This document shows, in pieces, positions 1-8,435 of a stretch of DNA of 64,000 bases. Numbering within the stretch: the first letter of the stretch is position 1; every line of letters starts with the position of its first letter. The notes below the pieces were generated by a model that was not told the origin of the DNA, made no database searches, and saw only the letters and a list, made by a program, of their open reading frames with translations. Both the position numbers and the translations under genes were made by a program. The DNA is from Amycolatopsis sp. cg9 (GTDB lineage Bacteria; Actinomycetota; Actinomycetes; Mycobacteriales; Pseudonocardiaceae). The stretch is from the NCBI RefSeq assembly GCF_041346945.1, contig NZ_CP166850.1, forward strand, positions 5,006,501 through 5,070,500, given 5' to 3'.

Positions 1-809
1 TCCAACGCGGCTTCGTAGCACGCGCGCGCCGCGCCGACGACGCCGAAGAGGATGCCGTAGCGGGCTTCGTTCAGGCAGGACAGCGGCCCGCGCAGCCCGC
101 GGACCTCGGGGAACGCCGCCGAGTCGGGCAGCCGCACGCCGTCCAGCACCAGTTCCGCGGTCAACGACGCCCGCAGCGACAGCTTGTGCTTGACCTCGTT
201 CGCGGTGAAGCCCGGCGTCGACGTCGGGACGACGAAGCCGCGGATGCCGTCGTCGGTCTGCGCCCAGACGACCGCGACGTCGGCGACGGTCCCGTTGGTG
301 ATCCACATCTTCGTGCCCGACAGCACCCAGTCGGAGCCGTCGCGCACCGCGCGCGTCCGCATCGAGCCCGGGTCGCTGCCCGCGTCCGGCTCGGTCAGCC
401 CGAAGCAGCCCAGCGCGTCACCGGTGGCCATCCGCGGCAGCCACTCCTGCCGGTGCTCCTCGCTGCCCCACTTGTGGATCGCGTACATCGCCAGCGAGCC
501 CTGTACCGACACGAAGCTGCGCAGCCCGGAGTCGACGGCTTCGAGTTCGCGGCACGCGATGCCGTACGCGACCGCGCTGGTGCCCGCGCAGCCGTAGCCC
601 TCCAGGTGCATGCCGAGCAGGCCCAGCGACCCGAAGCCCTTGGCCAGCTCGGCCGCCGGGAGCGCGCCCGTTTCGTACCAGTCGGCGACGTGGTCGAGCA
701 GGTTGTCCTTCGCGTACTCGCGCACCGCGTCGCGGATGGCGCGCTCCTCCTCGGCGAGCCCGGCGTCGAGGTCGAGGAAGTCGTGGGGATCAGGGGTGCG
801 GCTGCTCAT
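1..809 (-). CDS. Acyl-CoA dehydrogenase, glutaryl-CoA dehydrogenase-like (partial)
   Basis: FAD-dependent acyl-CoA dehydrogenase. About 269 N-terminal residues are visible and the C-terminal third lies beyond the window edge. The N-terminal helical domain is followed by the middle-domain signature CFGLTEPDAGSDPGSM and by WVLSGTKMWITNG, both typical of the family. The sequence around FVSVQGSLAMYAI and the phrase GLRSFVSVQ resemble glutaryl-CoA dehydrogenases, which oxidise and decarboxylate glutaryl-CoA in lysine/tryptophan breakdown. The catalytic glutamate region is outside the window, so the substrate is not certain. The ATG start at 809 gives a normal N-terminus. A small gene lies upstream on the same strand. 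Confidence 0.85.
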   Translation of the reverse strand, partial: MSSRTPDPHDFLDLDAGLAEEERAIRDAVREYAKDNLLDHVADWYETGALPAAELAKGFGSLGLLGMHLEGYGCAGTSAVAYGIACRELEAVDSGLRSFVSVQGSLAMYAIHKWGSEEHRQEWLPRMATGDALGCFGLTEPDAGSDPGSMRTRAVRDGSDWVLSGTKMWITNGTVADVAVVWAQTDDGIRGFVVPTSTPGFTANEVKHKLSLRASLTAELVLDGVRLPDSAAFPEVRGLRGPLSCLNEARYGILFGVVGAARACYEAAL

Positions 810-857
810 GAGGACTCCCGGGGGACGCGTCGATGCGGCCCTCGCAGGAAACCACAG

Positions 858-1034
858 TCAGGCGTCTGTTCTCCGAGTGGCGTTCGTCACGCGGACAGCA
901 GATGCCGAGGGCGTGCACCGCGGGCGCGTCTGCTGCCGGGGGATGAGCAGCTCGCTGAACTGCGGGAACGGCACGCTGTCGATGTCGTCGCGCCAGGCGT
1001 TCAGCATCTGCGACAGCACGTCTTCCTCGGCCAT
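858..1034 (-). CDS. Small hypothetical protein (58 aa)
   Basis: Small ORF with an ATG at 1034 preceded at good spacing by a GGGAGG-like ribosome binding site. It lies 48 bp upstream of the acyl-CoA dehydrogenase gene and may be cotranscribed with it. The first 30 residues (starting MAEEDVLSQMLNAWRDDID) are acidic and look like real protein. The C-terminal half is Arg/Thr/Ser-rich and looks less protein-like, so the true stop could have been lost by a frameshift. No function is recognised. Confidence 0.5.
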   Translation of the reverse strand: MAEEDVLSQMLNAWRDDIDSVPFPQFSELLIPRQQTRPRCTPSASAVRVTNATRRTDA

Positions 1035-1205
1035 CTTCGCCTCCCTGGCGTCCGGTCGTGCGGGGCGGTAGCCACACGATCGGGTGACTTGATACCCAGT
1101 CGGCGGGACGGTGAAACGTCCTGCCCCGGAATTCTTCCGAGCGGTCGTCACCCCATGGCAGAATCGCGTCGCCGCCGCCCAGGCCTCTACTCCCGAGGAG
1201 CGCCC

Positions 1206-2060
1206 ATGCGCGCGGCCAGTCTGTTCGCCCTCACCACCGCCGCCCTGCTCGCCGCCACCGGCGTCGCCGCGGCCCACGAACCCGGCTGGCGCCGGGTGGG
1301 GCACACGACCGCCGAGAACCGGATCAGCGGCGAGGGCCTCACCACGCTGCGCCTGCCCGGCCACGCACCCGAGATCGTCTACCGCAACGGCGCGACCATC
1401 CCGCAGCCGCTCAAGAACGAGGGCTGGGGCCACGTCGGCGACCCGGACTCGCTGCGCGGCTACGTCTTCGACGTCTACCAGGACACCGTGACGCCGACCC
1501 CGGCCACGAAGATGTACCTGGTCACGAAGCCCGACGGCAGCACGACGGAGTTCGTCCACCCGCTCGCCCCCGACGAGCCGGCGGCCAACGCGAACGCCCA
1601 GGTCGCGGCCACCCCGGACGGTCAGTGGCTGGTCTCCGGCCCGCTCGGCGAGATCGACCGCCTCTACGTCTCCCCGACGCCGTTCCTCAACCCGCGCGGC
1701 CCGAAGACCGCCGGCGACCTCCCCGTCGCCGCCCGCGTCCACCTCGACCACCACGTCCGCAGCGCCCAGGGCTGCGACTTCGTCGGCGCGACGCGGCTGG
1801 TCTGCGCCACCAGCGACCCGGACAACGACCTGTACCCGACGAACCTGCAGCTCCTGCAGATCGACCTGCCGCGGCCCCTGAACGGCCACGACGTCACGGC
1901 GAAGGTGCGCGAAATCGGCCAGGTCCCGCTGGTCAGCACCTGCACCGGTACCTTCACCCCGGAAGGCGTCGACTACGACGCCGGCGTGCTGCGCGTGGAG
2001 GTCGTCCCGCCGTCGCCGTGCAACACCGTGACCGACGTCTATTCGTTCGAGCGCCGCTGA
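1206..2060 (+). CDS. Secreted hypothetical protein
   Basis: A 284-residue protein with a clear Sec signal peptide: a short basic start, a hydrophobic Leu/Ala stretch, and an Ala-rich cleavage region near residues 20-23 just before HEPGW. The ATG has a GAGGAG ribosome binding site 6 nt upstream. The mature part has four cysteines near the C-terminal half (for example GCDFVG, LVCATSD, STCTGTF, PSPCNT), suggesting two extracellular disulfides. The sequence contains many DPDSL/DPDND-type turns. No family is recognised. It lies 23 bp before hisH but has no evident link to histidine synthesis. Confidence 0.8.
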   Translation: MRAASLFALTTAALLAATGVAAAHEPGWRRVGHTTAENRISGEGLTTLRLPGHAPEIVYRNGATIPQPLKNEGWGHVGDPDSLRGYVFDVYQDTVTPTPATKMYLVTKPDGSTTEFVHPLAPDEPAANANAQVAATPDGQWLVSGPLGEIDRLYVSPTPFLNPRGPKTAGDLPVAARVHLDHHVRSAQGCDFVGATRLVCATSDPDNDLYPTNLQLLQIDLPRPLNGHDVTAKVREIGQVPLVSTCTGTFTPEGVDYDAGVLRVEVVPPSPCNTVTDVYSFERR

Positions 2061-2083
2061 GGCCTCCGGCTACGCTGGGTGGC

Positions 2084-2710
2084 GTGTCTCGTGTGGTGAT
2101 CCTCGACTACGGTTCCGGCAACCTCCGCTCCGCCGAACGCGCCGTGGCGCGCGCCGGAGCCGACGTCGAGGTCACCGCCGACCCCCATGCCGCGATCGAG
2201 GCCGACGGCCTGGTCGTGCCCGGCGTCGGCGCGTTCTCGGCGTGCATGGCGGGGCTGCTGGAGGTCAAGGGCCACCGGATCATCGGCAAGCGCCTCGCCG
2301 GCGGCCGTCCCGTGCTCGGCATCTGCGTCGGCATGCAGATCCTCTTCTCCCGCGGCGTCGAGCACGGCGAGGAGACCGAGGGCACGGGGGAGTGGCCCGG
2401 CGTCGTCGACCGGCTGAACGCGGACGTCCTGCCGCACATGGGCTGGAACACCGTGCGCGCGCCCGCGGACTCGCAGCTGTTCGCCGGCCTCGACCCGGAC
2501 GAGCGGTTCTACTTCGTCCACTCCTACGCCGCCCGCAAGTGGGAGCTCGACGGCCTGGCCGGCCAGGAGCCGAAGGTCACCTGGGCGAACCACGGCGAGG
2601 ACTTCGTCGCGGCGGTCGAGAACGGCCCGCTGTGGGCCACCCAGTTCCACCCGGAGAAGTCCGGTGACGCGGGCGCGCGGCTGCTGAAGAACTGGCTCGC
2701 GACCCTCTGA
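2084..2710 (+). CDS. hisH: Imidazole glycerol phosphate synthase, glutaminase subunit HisH
   Basis: Class I glutamine amidotransferase (208 aa) that supplies ammonia to HisF for making IGP and AICAR in histidine synthesis. The nucleophile elbow GICVGMQ places Cys81. The His/Glu of the triad are in FHPEKS near the C-terminus, and the N-terminal DYGSGNLRS is the HisH signature. The GTG start is chosen because TACGCT at 2071-2076 ends 7 nt before it and no ribosome binding site is visible, consistent with a leaderless transcript. The usual upstream partner hisB is absent here. priA follows after 36 bp, while its partner hisF is 13 kb away. Confidence 0.97.
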   Translation: MSRVVILDYGSGNLRSAERAVARAGADVEVTADPHAAIEADGLVVPGVGAFSACMAGLLEVKGHRIIGKRLAGGRPVLGICVGMQILFSRGVEHGEETEGTGEWPGVVDRLNADVLPHMGWNTVRAPADSQLFAGLDPDERFYFVHSYAARKWELDGLAGQEPKVTWANHGEDFVAAVENGPLWATQFHPEKSGDAGARLLKNWLATL

Positions 2711-2746
2711 CCGGGTGACCGGGGTCTCCGCCCTAGAGTTACCGGC

Positions 2747-3484
2747 GTGACTTTCACGCTGCTTCCCGCCGTTGATGTGGCCGATGGCCAGGCCGTGCGA
2801 CTCGTCCAGGGCGAGGCCGGCACCGAGACCTCCTACGGCAGCCCGCTGGAGGCCGCGCTCGCCTGGCAGCGCGACGGCGCCGAGTGGATCCACCTCGTCG
2901 ACCTCGACGCCGCCTTCGGCAAGGGCAGCAACCGCGAGCTGCTCGCCGAGGTCGTCGGCAAGCTCGACGTCCAGGTGGAGCTCTCCGGCGGCATCCGCGA
3001 CGACGCGTCGCTGAAGGCCGCGCTGGCCACCGGCGCCCGCCGCGTCAACCTCGGCACCGCCGCGCTCGAGGACCCGGCGTGGACCGCGCGCGTGATCGGC
3101 GAGTACGGCGACCGCGTCGCGATCGGCCTCGACGTCCGCATCACCGACGCCGGCCACCGCCTCTCGGCCCGCGGCTGGACCTCCGACGGCGGCGACCTGT
3201 GGGAGGTCCTGGAGCGCCTCGACCGCGACGGCGCGTCCCGCTACGTCGTGACGGACGTGAGCAAGGACGGCACGCTGCGCGGCCCGAACCTCGAGCTGCT
3301 GCGCGACGTCGTGGCGCGGACGGACGCCCCGGTGATCGCTTCGGGCGGGGTGTCGAGCGTGGCCGACCTGGTCGCGCTGGCCGGACTGGCTTCGGACGGG
3401 GTCGAGGGGTCGATCGTGGGGAAGGCGCTGTACGCGGGCGCGTTCACGCTGCCGGAGGCGCTGGCCGCGGTCGCGGAGGTCTAG
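2747..3484 (+). CDS. priA: Bifunctional phosphoribosyl isomerase A (HisA/TrpF)
   Basis: A (beta/alpha)8-barrel isomerase of 245 aa. In actinobacteria this enzyme converts ProFAR in histidine synthesis and also phosphoribosylanthranilate in tryptophan synthesis. The N-terminal [19 protein letters not shown] and the catalytic-strand segments GLDVRIT and VTDVSKDGT match HisA/PriA. No trpF is present among the trp genes at 19.6-24.7 kb, so the dual role is expected. GTG start with a TAGAGT hexamer at 2734-2739, 7 nt upstream, giving its own probable leaderless promoter. Confidence 0.95.
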   Translation: MTFTLLPAVDVADGQAVRLVQGEAGTETSYGSPLEAALAWQRDGAEWIHLVDLDAAFGKGSNRELLAEVVGKLDVQVELSGGIRDDASLKAALATGARRVNLGTAALEDPAWTARVIGEYGDRVAIGLDVRITDAGHRLSARGWTSDGGDLWEVLERLDRDGASRYVVTDVSKDGTLRGPNLELLRDVVARTDAPVIASGGVSSVADLVALAGLASDGVEGSIVGKALYAGAFTLPEALAAVAEV

Positions 3485-3496
3485 CCGCGCCGGGGT

Positions 3497-3814
3497 TCAC
3501 GGTTCGTGCAGCGGCAGGAAGCGGATGACCGGTTCCTCGTACGGGTGGGCAGCGCGGACCGCCTGCTGAACGGCACGGGCTTGATCGACGTCGCAGACTG
3601 ATTCGATGCGGCATTCCTCGGCGTGCTGCACGACGCCGACCTGGCCGTCGTACGGCTGGGAGCCGGGCAACGGCAGCCATGTTCCGGTCACTTGCCACCC
3701 GCTGGAACACCGCGCGTACTGGCCGACCCGGCCCGCTCCTGCTTCGTGGAGAGCGTCGATGACAGCGGCCACGTGGCTTTCCGGAACGGTCACCTCGATC
3801 TTCAACCGCGGCAT
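3497..3814 (-). CDS. Stand-alone NIF3/YqfO C-terminal-type (CutA-like) domain protein
   Basis: A 105-residue protein matching the small ferredoxin-like/CutA-like domain inserted in NIF3/YqfO proteins. Characteristic pieces are VPESHVAAVIDALHEAGAG, the phrase GRVGQY, and the C-terminal AHPYEEPVIRFLPL. The N-terminal MPRLKIEVTVPESH fits the first beta strand. The metal-binding NIF3 catalytic halves are missing, so this is a free-standing domain of unknown role. It ends 12 bp from the end of priA in convergent orientation. Confidence 0.75.
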   Translation of the reverse strand: MPRLKIEVTVPESHVAAVIDALHEAGAGRVGQYARCSSGWQVTGTWLPLPGSQPYDGQVGVVQHAEECRIESVCDVDQARAVQQAVRAAHPYEEPVIRFLPLHEP

Positions 3815-4005
3815 GGCTGGACACTAACAACCGGGTCATGGCAGACGGTGAAAGTCGCGGAGGTTCAGATCGCGCAGCACGCCGCCGCAGGTGCTCGGCG
3901 CGCCGCTCCCGCGCGAACCTGCAAGCAGCGGCCCGCTGCGCGCCCCGTGCGTGAGCACTCCGCCTGTAGTACTTTCCCCGGAGTAGTCCTACGCCGGGAG
4001 TCTTC

Positions 4006-4599
4006 ATGGTGCGACGCAACCCCGAACGGCGCGCGGCCCTGCTCGACGCCGCCATCGACGTTCTCGCCCGGGAAGGCGCCCGCGGGCTCACCTTCCGCGC
4101 GGTCGACCAGCAGGCCGGTGTCCCGGTCGGCACGGCGTCCAACTACTTCGCCGGCCGCGACGAGATCCTCAAGCGCGCCGGCGAACGCGTCTACGAGCGG
4201 CTCGTCGACGAAGCCGTCATCGCGGACGGGCTGACCGGGCCGCGGGGCCGGGCTCGCGTCGCCGCGCTGATGCACGAGCTCGTGGACCGCGTCGCCGCGT
4301 TCCCCACCGGGTTCCTCGCCCTGCTGGAACTGCGGCTGGAAGCCACCCGGCGGCCGGAGCTGCGGGACGTGCTCACCCGCCGCATCCGCGAGGACGTCGA
4401 CTTCAACGTCGCCTACCACGAGAAATCCGGCCTGCCGGGCGACGGCACGACGGTCGTGCTGCTGTGGCTCGCGCTGAACTGGCTGATCATGGAACGGCTG
4501 ACGCTGCCCGGGTTGTTCACCGACGCCCAGCGCCACGACCTCGTCGAGGCTCTTGTGGACCGCTTGCTCGCCGGGCAGCCGTCATTACCTCCGGCGTAA
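4006..4599 (+). CDS. TetR/AcrR family transcriptional regulator
   Basis: Helix-turn-helix repressor, 197 aa. The N-terminal DNA-binding domain (about residues 8-55) contains LLDAAIDVLAREGARGLTFRAV and PVGTASNYFAGRDEIL, the standard TetR recognition helix. The C-terminal ligand/dimer domain is helical. The DUF1330 gene follows 56 bp downstream and is the likely target. Leu194 is encoded by TTA, a rare codon in this genome type. The short inverted repeat GTAGTCCTAC lies at 3983-3992, just upstream of the ATG. Confidence 0.88.
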   Translation: MVRRNPERRAALLDAAIDVLAREGARGLTFRAVDQQAGVPVGTASNYFAGRDEILKRAGERVYERLVDEAVIADGLTGPRGRARVAALMHELVDRVAAFPTGFLALLELRLEATRRPELRDVLTRRIREDVDFNVAYHEKSGLPGDGTTVVLLWLALNWLIMERLTLPGLFTDAQRHDLVEALVDRLLAGQPSLPPA

Positions 4600-4655
4600 T
4601 CGACTCCACGCCGCGGGCGGGCGAAGATTCCTTTCAGGACGACGAAAGGACCGCC

Positions 4656-5036
4656 ATGACCGCCTACGGACTCGCCCACCTGCGCCCGCCCGCCGAGCTG
4701 TCCGAAGAGGTCTTCCAGTACCTCGAGCGCATCCAGGCGACGCTCGACCCCTTCGGCGGCGAGTTCCTCGTGCACGGCGCTCCCGTCGAGGTGATGGAAG
4801 GCGAATGGCCGGGCGGGCTCGTGCTCATCGGGTTCCCGAGCACCGCCGCGGCGCACGAGTGGTACGCCTCGCCCGCCTACCAGGCGATCCTGCGGCTGCG
4901 CGCGGACCACATCCCGGGTGATCTGGTCATCGTGGAAGGGTGCGGGCCCGACCACGACTCCGCCGCGATGGGAGCCGCGCTGCGCGCTGCCGCCGTGGGC
5001 CGAAAAGCGGCTGACAGCACCGTCTCCGCCCCGTAG
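4656..5036 (+). CDS. DUF1330 domain protein
   Basis: A 126-residue protein with the DUF1330 dimeric alpha/beta-barrel pattern. It has an early GLAHLRPP strand, GGEFLVHGAPVEVMEGEWP in the middle, and SPAYQAILRLRADHIPGDLVIVEG near residues 72-95. The family is small and its chemistry is not established. ATG start with a GAAAGGA ribosome binding site. It probably belongs to the unit controlled by the TetR immediately upstream. Confidence 0.85.
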   Translation: MTAYGLAHLRPPAELSEEVFQYLERIQATLDPFGGEFLVHGAPVEVMEGEWPGGLVLIGFPSTAAAHEWYASPAYQAILRLRADHIPGDLVIVEGCGPDHDSAAMGAALRAAAVGRKAADSTVSAP

Positions 5037-5046
5037 GTTGCCGCGG

Positions 5047-5523
5047 GTGGAGGAGATCGTCACCCAGCTCGAAATGACCGCGGCCGACCAGCTCAACCCG
5101 GCCCCGCCCGTCGACGGCGTCACGCTGCGGGCCGCCGAGCCCGGGCCGCTGATCCGCGACCTGCACGTCCGCATCGGCACGCCGTACCGGTGGCCCAGCG
5201 CGTCCCGTTCGGACGCCGGCTGGGCGCGGTGGCTCGCCGAACCGGGACGGCGGTACCGGCTGATCGAGTACCGCGGCGAGGTCGCCGGCGCCGCCGATTT
5301 CGAGTACCAGGCCGACGGCGACGTCGAGATCACCACCTTCGGGCTGCTCCCGGAGTTCGTCGGCAAAGGGCTCGGCGGGTACGCGCTCACCCTCGTCGTC
5401 GCCGACGCCTGGACGCCGCCGGGCGCGCGCCGCGTCTGGCTGCACACCTCGACGCTCGACCACCCGAACGCGCTGCCGAACTACCTGCGCCGCGGGTTCC
5501 GCAGCTTCAGCCGTCCAGCTTGA
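5047..5523 (+). CDS. GNAT family N-acetyltransferase
   Basis: A 158-residue acetyl-CoA-dependent N-acetyltransferase-like protein. The acceptor-side strand YRLIEYRGEVAGAADFEY is followed by the beta4/alpha3 acetyl-CoA loop FGLLPEFVGKGLGGYALT (V-G-K-G-L-G-G, the Q/RxxGxG/A motif variant) and by the C-terminal HPNALPNYLRRGFRSF. The GTG at 5047 is preferred; an ATG further in (encoding MTAADQL) is possible. The substrate is unknown. The last 17 bp overlap the 3' end of the convergent oxidoreductase gene. Confidence 0.85.
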   Translation: MEEIVTQLEMTAADQLNPAPPVDGVTLRAAEPGPLIRDLHVRIGTPYRWPSASRSDAGWARWLAEPGRRYRLIEYRGEVAGAADFEYQADGDVEITTFGLLPEFVGKGLGGYALTLVVADAWTPPGARRVWLHTSTLDHPNALPNYLRRGFRSFSRPA

Positions 5524-5893
5524 CCGCGATCCCGACCGTCCGGTCGGCCGGGCCGCGCAGCTTGGAGAAGAACATCGTGACGCGCCCGACGAGGCCGTAC
5601 TTGCGCGCGATCGCCTTCCGGACCCGCTCGGTCTCGGCGAGGTCCAGCAGCCGGGCCTGGCCGGTCGCGACGGCGCCGTGCGTCTTCTGCCCGCGCAGGT
5701 CGCAGGCCTGGACCTCCACCCGTCCGCTGTTGCGGATGCGCTTGACCTTGCCCGCCTTCCGCTCCGACCACAGCACGAGCTCGCCGGCGTCGCCGGCGAC
5801 CCAGATCGGGGTCGGCACCGCGCGCCCGTCGCGCCGGAACGTGGTCAGGACGACGTAGCGCTCGGCGGCGAGCCGGTCCGTTTCGGATGCCAT
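5507..5893 (-). CDS. PPOX-class (F420-type) split-barrel oxidoreductase
   Basis: A 128-residue flavin/F420-binding split beta-barrel protein. The opening YVVLTTFRRDGRAVPTPIWVAG and the strand LVLWSERKAGKVKRIRNSGRVEVQ are typical of actinobacterial PPOX-class F420-dependent reductases, with QKTHGAVATGQARLL following. It probably reduces small unsaturated or aromatic compounds, but the substrate is unknown. The gene overlaps the convergent GNAT gene by 17 bp at the 3' end. Confidence 0.88.
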   Translation of the reverse strand: MASETDRLAAERYVVLTTFRRDGRAVPTPIWVAGDAGELVLWSERKAGKVKRIRNSGRVEVQACDLRGQKTHGAVATGQARLLDLAETERVRKAIARKYGLVGRVTMFFSKLRGPADRTVGIAVKLDG

Positions 5894-5906
5894 GGGACCA
5901 CGGTAG

Positions 5907-6641
5907 TCACGGCGTCCGGCGCCGCAGCGTCGCCGCGCCGAGGACCAGGGCGAGCAGTGCGCAGCACGCGACGACCACGAGGTTCCGCAGGATCACCGCG
6001 TCGACCGTGCCGGCCGTGGTGACGCGGGACAGCGCCTCGACCGCGTACGACAGCGGCATCACGTCGGAAAGCCACCGCAGCAGCCAGCCCATGTCGTCGC
6101 GCGGGACGAACAGCCCGCACAGCAGGATCTGCGGCAGCACGAACACCGGCATGAACTGGATCGCCTGGAATTCGGTGCGCGCGAAGGCGCTCACGAAGAG
6201 TCCCAGCGCCATGCCGAGCAGCGCGTCGAGGACCGCGATCAGCAGCAGCATCCCGACGGAACCGGCCAGGTCGAGGCCGAGCCACCACAGCGAAACCCCG
6301 GCGGCGAGCGAGACCTGCACGACGGCGATCGCGCCGAACGCCAGCGCGTAGCCGAAGAGCAGGTCCAGCCGTCCGATGGGCAGCGTCATCAGGCGTTCGA
6401 GGGTGGCCGTGGTGCGTTCCCGCAACGTCGTGATCGACGCGATGAGGAACATGATCAGGAACGGGAAGACCCCGAGCAGCGCGGGCGCGACGCGGCTGAA
6501 GACGGCCGTCGAGTTGAACACGTACCGCAGCAGCACCATGAGCAGCGTCGGCACCAGGACCAGCATCACCACGGTCCGCGGGTCGTGCCGCAGCTGGGTC
6601 AGGATGCGCCGGGTGGTGGCCAGCGTCAGCGCGGGGTTCAC
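5907..6641 (-). CDS. ABC-2 type transporter permease
   Basis: A 244-residue membrane subunit with about six hydrophobic segments. The N-terminal LATTRRILTQLRHDPRTVVMLVLVP is the usual start of ABC-2 permeases, and FVPRDDMGWLLRWLSDVMPLSYAVEAL is the conserved C-terminal region of the family. The GTG start overlaps the stop of the upstream ATPase gene by 4 bp (GTGA), so the two are translationally coupled. It probably forms a homodimeric drug or lipid exporter with that ATPase. Confidence 0.93.
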   Translation of the reverse strand: MNPALTLATTRRILTQLRHDPRTVVMLVLVPTLLMVLLRYVFNSTAVFSRVAPALLGVFPFLIMFLIASITTLRERTTATLERLMTLPIGRLDLLFGYALAFGAIAVVQVSLAAGVSLWWLGLDLAGSVGMLLLIAVLDALLGMALGLFVSAFARTEFQAIQFMPVFVLPQILLCGLFVPRDDMGWLLRWLSDVMPLSYAVEALSRVTTAGTVDAVILRNLVVVACCALLALVLGAATLRRRTP

Positions 6642-7351
6642 GACGCGGCCCGCACGAGGTTGAGGAACGCGCCTTCGAGGTCGGCGGCACCGGTGCGCTC
6701 GCGCAGGGCGAGGGGTGCGTCGTCGGCGAGGAGGACGCCCTCGCGCATGAGCAGGAGGCGGTCGCAGCGCGCCGCTTCGTCCATGACGTGGCTGGACACG
6801 AGCAGCGTCGCGCCGCCTTTGGCGAGCCGGCGGAACAGCGCCCACAGTTCGTCGCGCAGCACCGGGTCGAGCCCGACGGTCGGCTCGTCGAGCACCAGCA
6901 GTTCCGGCCGGCCGAGCAGCGCGACGGCGAGGTTCGCGCGGCTGTGCTGGCCGCCGGACAGGGAACCGACCAGCTTCCCGGCGTGGTCGGCCAGCCCGAC
7001 TTCGGCGATCACCCGGTCCACATCGGACACCGGCGCGCGCAGCACCGCGGCGAAGTACGCGAGCGCTTCCCGGACGGTGAGGTCGGCGTAGATCGCGGGG
7101 TTCTGCGTCGCGTAGCCGATCCGCCGTCGCAGCGGCGGGCTGCCGGCGGGCAGGCCGAGGACGGTGACCGTGCCGCCTTCGACGATCTGGACGCCGACGA
7201 TCGCGCGCATCAGTGTGGTCTTGCCGCAGCCGCTCGGGCCGAGCAGCCCGGTGACGGTGCCGCGCGGCACCTCGAAGCTCACGTCCCGCACCACGGGCCG
7301 GCCACCGCGCCGGACGCGGAGCCCGGTGACCGCCAGCGCAGAATTAGTCAT
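6638..7351 (-). CDS. ABC transporter ATP-binding protein (drug-exporter type)
   Basis: A 237-residue ABC ATPase. Walker A is GPSGCGKT at about residues 39-46, the Q-loop is ATQNPAIYADLTVREAL, the signature is SLSGGQHSRANLAVALL, Walker B is LLVLDEPTVGLDP, and the switch histidine is in VSSHVMDEA. It pairs with the permease directly downstream. An inverted repeat covers its start codon (7337-7366), so expression is probably controlled by a regulator that is not encoded next to it. Confidence 0.95.
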   Translation of the reverse strand: MTNSALAVTGLRVRRGGRPVVRDVSFEVPRGTVTGLLGPSGCGKTTLMRAIVGVQIVEGGTVTVLGLPAGSPPLRRRIGYATQNPAIYADLTVREALAYFAAVLRAPVSDVDRVIAEVGLADHAGKLVGSLSGGQHSRANLAVALLGRPELLVLDEPTVGLDPVLRDELWALFRRLAKGGATLLVSSHVMDEAARCDRLLLMREGVLLADDAPLALRERTGAADLEGAFLNLVRAAS

Positions 7352-7366
7352 GTGTTTAATTCTGCG
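7337..7366. promoter_or_regulatory. Perfect inverted repeat over the ABC ATPase start
   Basis: Two perfect 10-bp arms, CGCAGAATTA at 7337-7346 and TAATTCTGCG at 7357-7366, are separated by 10 bp. The ATPase start codon (7349-7351 on the minus strand) lies in the spacer. The AT-rich core stands out in GC-rich DNA and fits a repressor operator, for example of TetR or PadR type. The divergent membrane-protein gene starts 131 bp away. Confidence 0.6.
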
Positions 7367-7496
7367 CGCGTTGAGAAGCCGCCGTCAAGGGGGCACCCGG
7401 CGCAACGTGATGGCGCAGGTCGGCAGAAGCGCTTCAACCACTTGATTTGCGACGATTTCCGGGTTGGGTTGTGCCCGCGTACTGGAGGGAACGTCG

Positions 7497-8435
7497 ATGG
7501 CCGTCACACAGCAGGTCCCGGTTCATCCCCAAGCAGGTTTCTTCGGCGAGGGGCCCTACCCCGCACGCCGCGCGGTGATCGCCGTCGTCGCGATCCTCGC
7601 CGGTTTCGGGCTGACGGCCATCTGGTCGGCCCCCTTCGTCGACTCCGTGATCGGGGACAGCGTCGCCAACGGGCTCCTCGGCTACGACGCGAAAGCGACG
7701 CCGATCAGCGGGGCCCTCGCCGGGACGTTGTTCGCGTTCGTCTCCGGGCTCGCCGGATCGTTCACCGCCTGCAACATCGCCGCGTTCGGGGCGGTCGCGC
7801 CCCTGGTGGGCGGGCAGGCGGGTGAGAAGCGCAGCCCGTTCAAGCCGCTCGGCTGGATCGCCGCGGGCATGCTCACGGTTTCGATCGCCTACGGCGTGAT
7901 CGTCGCGCTCGTCGGCACGAGCATGCCGCAGTTCTCCACCGCGACGGCCAAGGGCCTTTCCCCGCGCAGCATCCAGTCCATGGTCGCGTTCGGCGTCGTC
8001 GGCCTGGTCTTCCTGCTGATGGGCCTGATCGCGCTCGGCATCCTCCACAACCCCTTCGCCGCGTTCACCCGGCGGCACCCGGCGGCGCCGCACGTCCTGA
8101 TGGGCGCGCTCATCGGCGGGTTCCTGATCGGGCGGCCGTACCCGCTGTTCCGGATCATGTTCCGCAGCGCCGCCGAGCAGCACAACGTCTTCTACGGCGC
8201 CGCCGCGTTCGCCCTGCAGTCGATCGGCAACATCGTCGTCATGGCGGTGCTGTTCCTGATCCTGACCTACGCCACGCGCGGTCGCCTGCAGAGCTGGTTC
8301 GCCGCGAAACCGTCCCGGATCGCGGCCGTGACCGGGGCCGCGCTGCTCGTCGGCGGCACGTTCACGCTGCTGTACTGGGACGTCCGCGTGCTCGGCCGGC
8401 TCGGGATCATCTGGTTCCCGATGATCAGCTGGTAG
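7497..8435 (+). CDS. Conserved polytopic membrane protein
   Basis: A 312-residue integral membrane protein with about seven hydrophobic segments. The segment GLAGSFTACNIAAFGAVAPL resembles the first helices of CcdA/DsbD-like thiol-redox membrane proteins in having a cysteine within a Gly/Ala-rich helix and a following Pro. A second conserved-looking segment, GRPYPLFRIMFRSAAE, lies near residues 218-233. Only one such cysteine is seen, so redox transport is only a guess. ATG start with a GGAGGG site upstream. Its 3' end overlaps the convergent membrane-anchored gene by 11 bp. Confidence 0.75.
   Translation: MAVTQQVPVHPQAGFFGEGPYPARRAVIAVVAILAGFGLTAIWSAPFVDSVIGDSVANGLLGYDAKATPISGALAGTLFAFVSGLAGSFTACNIAAFGAVAPLVGGQAGEKRSPFKPLGWIAAGMLTVSIAYGVIVALVGTSMPQFSTATAKGLSPRSIQSMVAFGVVGLVFLLMGLIALGILHNPFAAFTRRHPAAPHVLMGALIGGFLIGRPYPLFRIMFRSAAEQHNVFYGAAAFALQSIGNIVVMAVLFLILTYATRGRLQSWFAAKPSRIAAVTGAALLVGGTFTLLYWDVRVLGRLGIIWFPMISW

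Noticed and set aside
186..1205. Plus-strand frame extending the secreted protein at 1206 far upstream
   Set aside because: It is antisense to the acyl-CoA dehydrogenase and is Arg/Val-rich. The signal peptide and GAGGAG site support the start at 1206.
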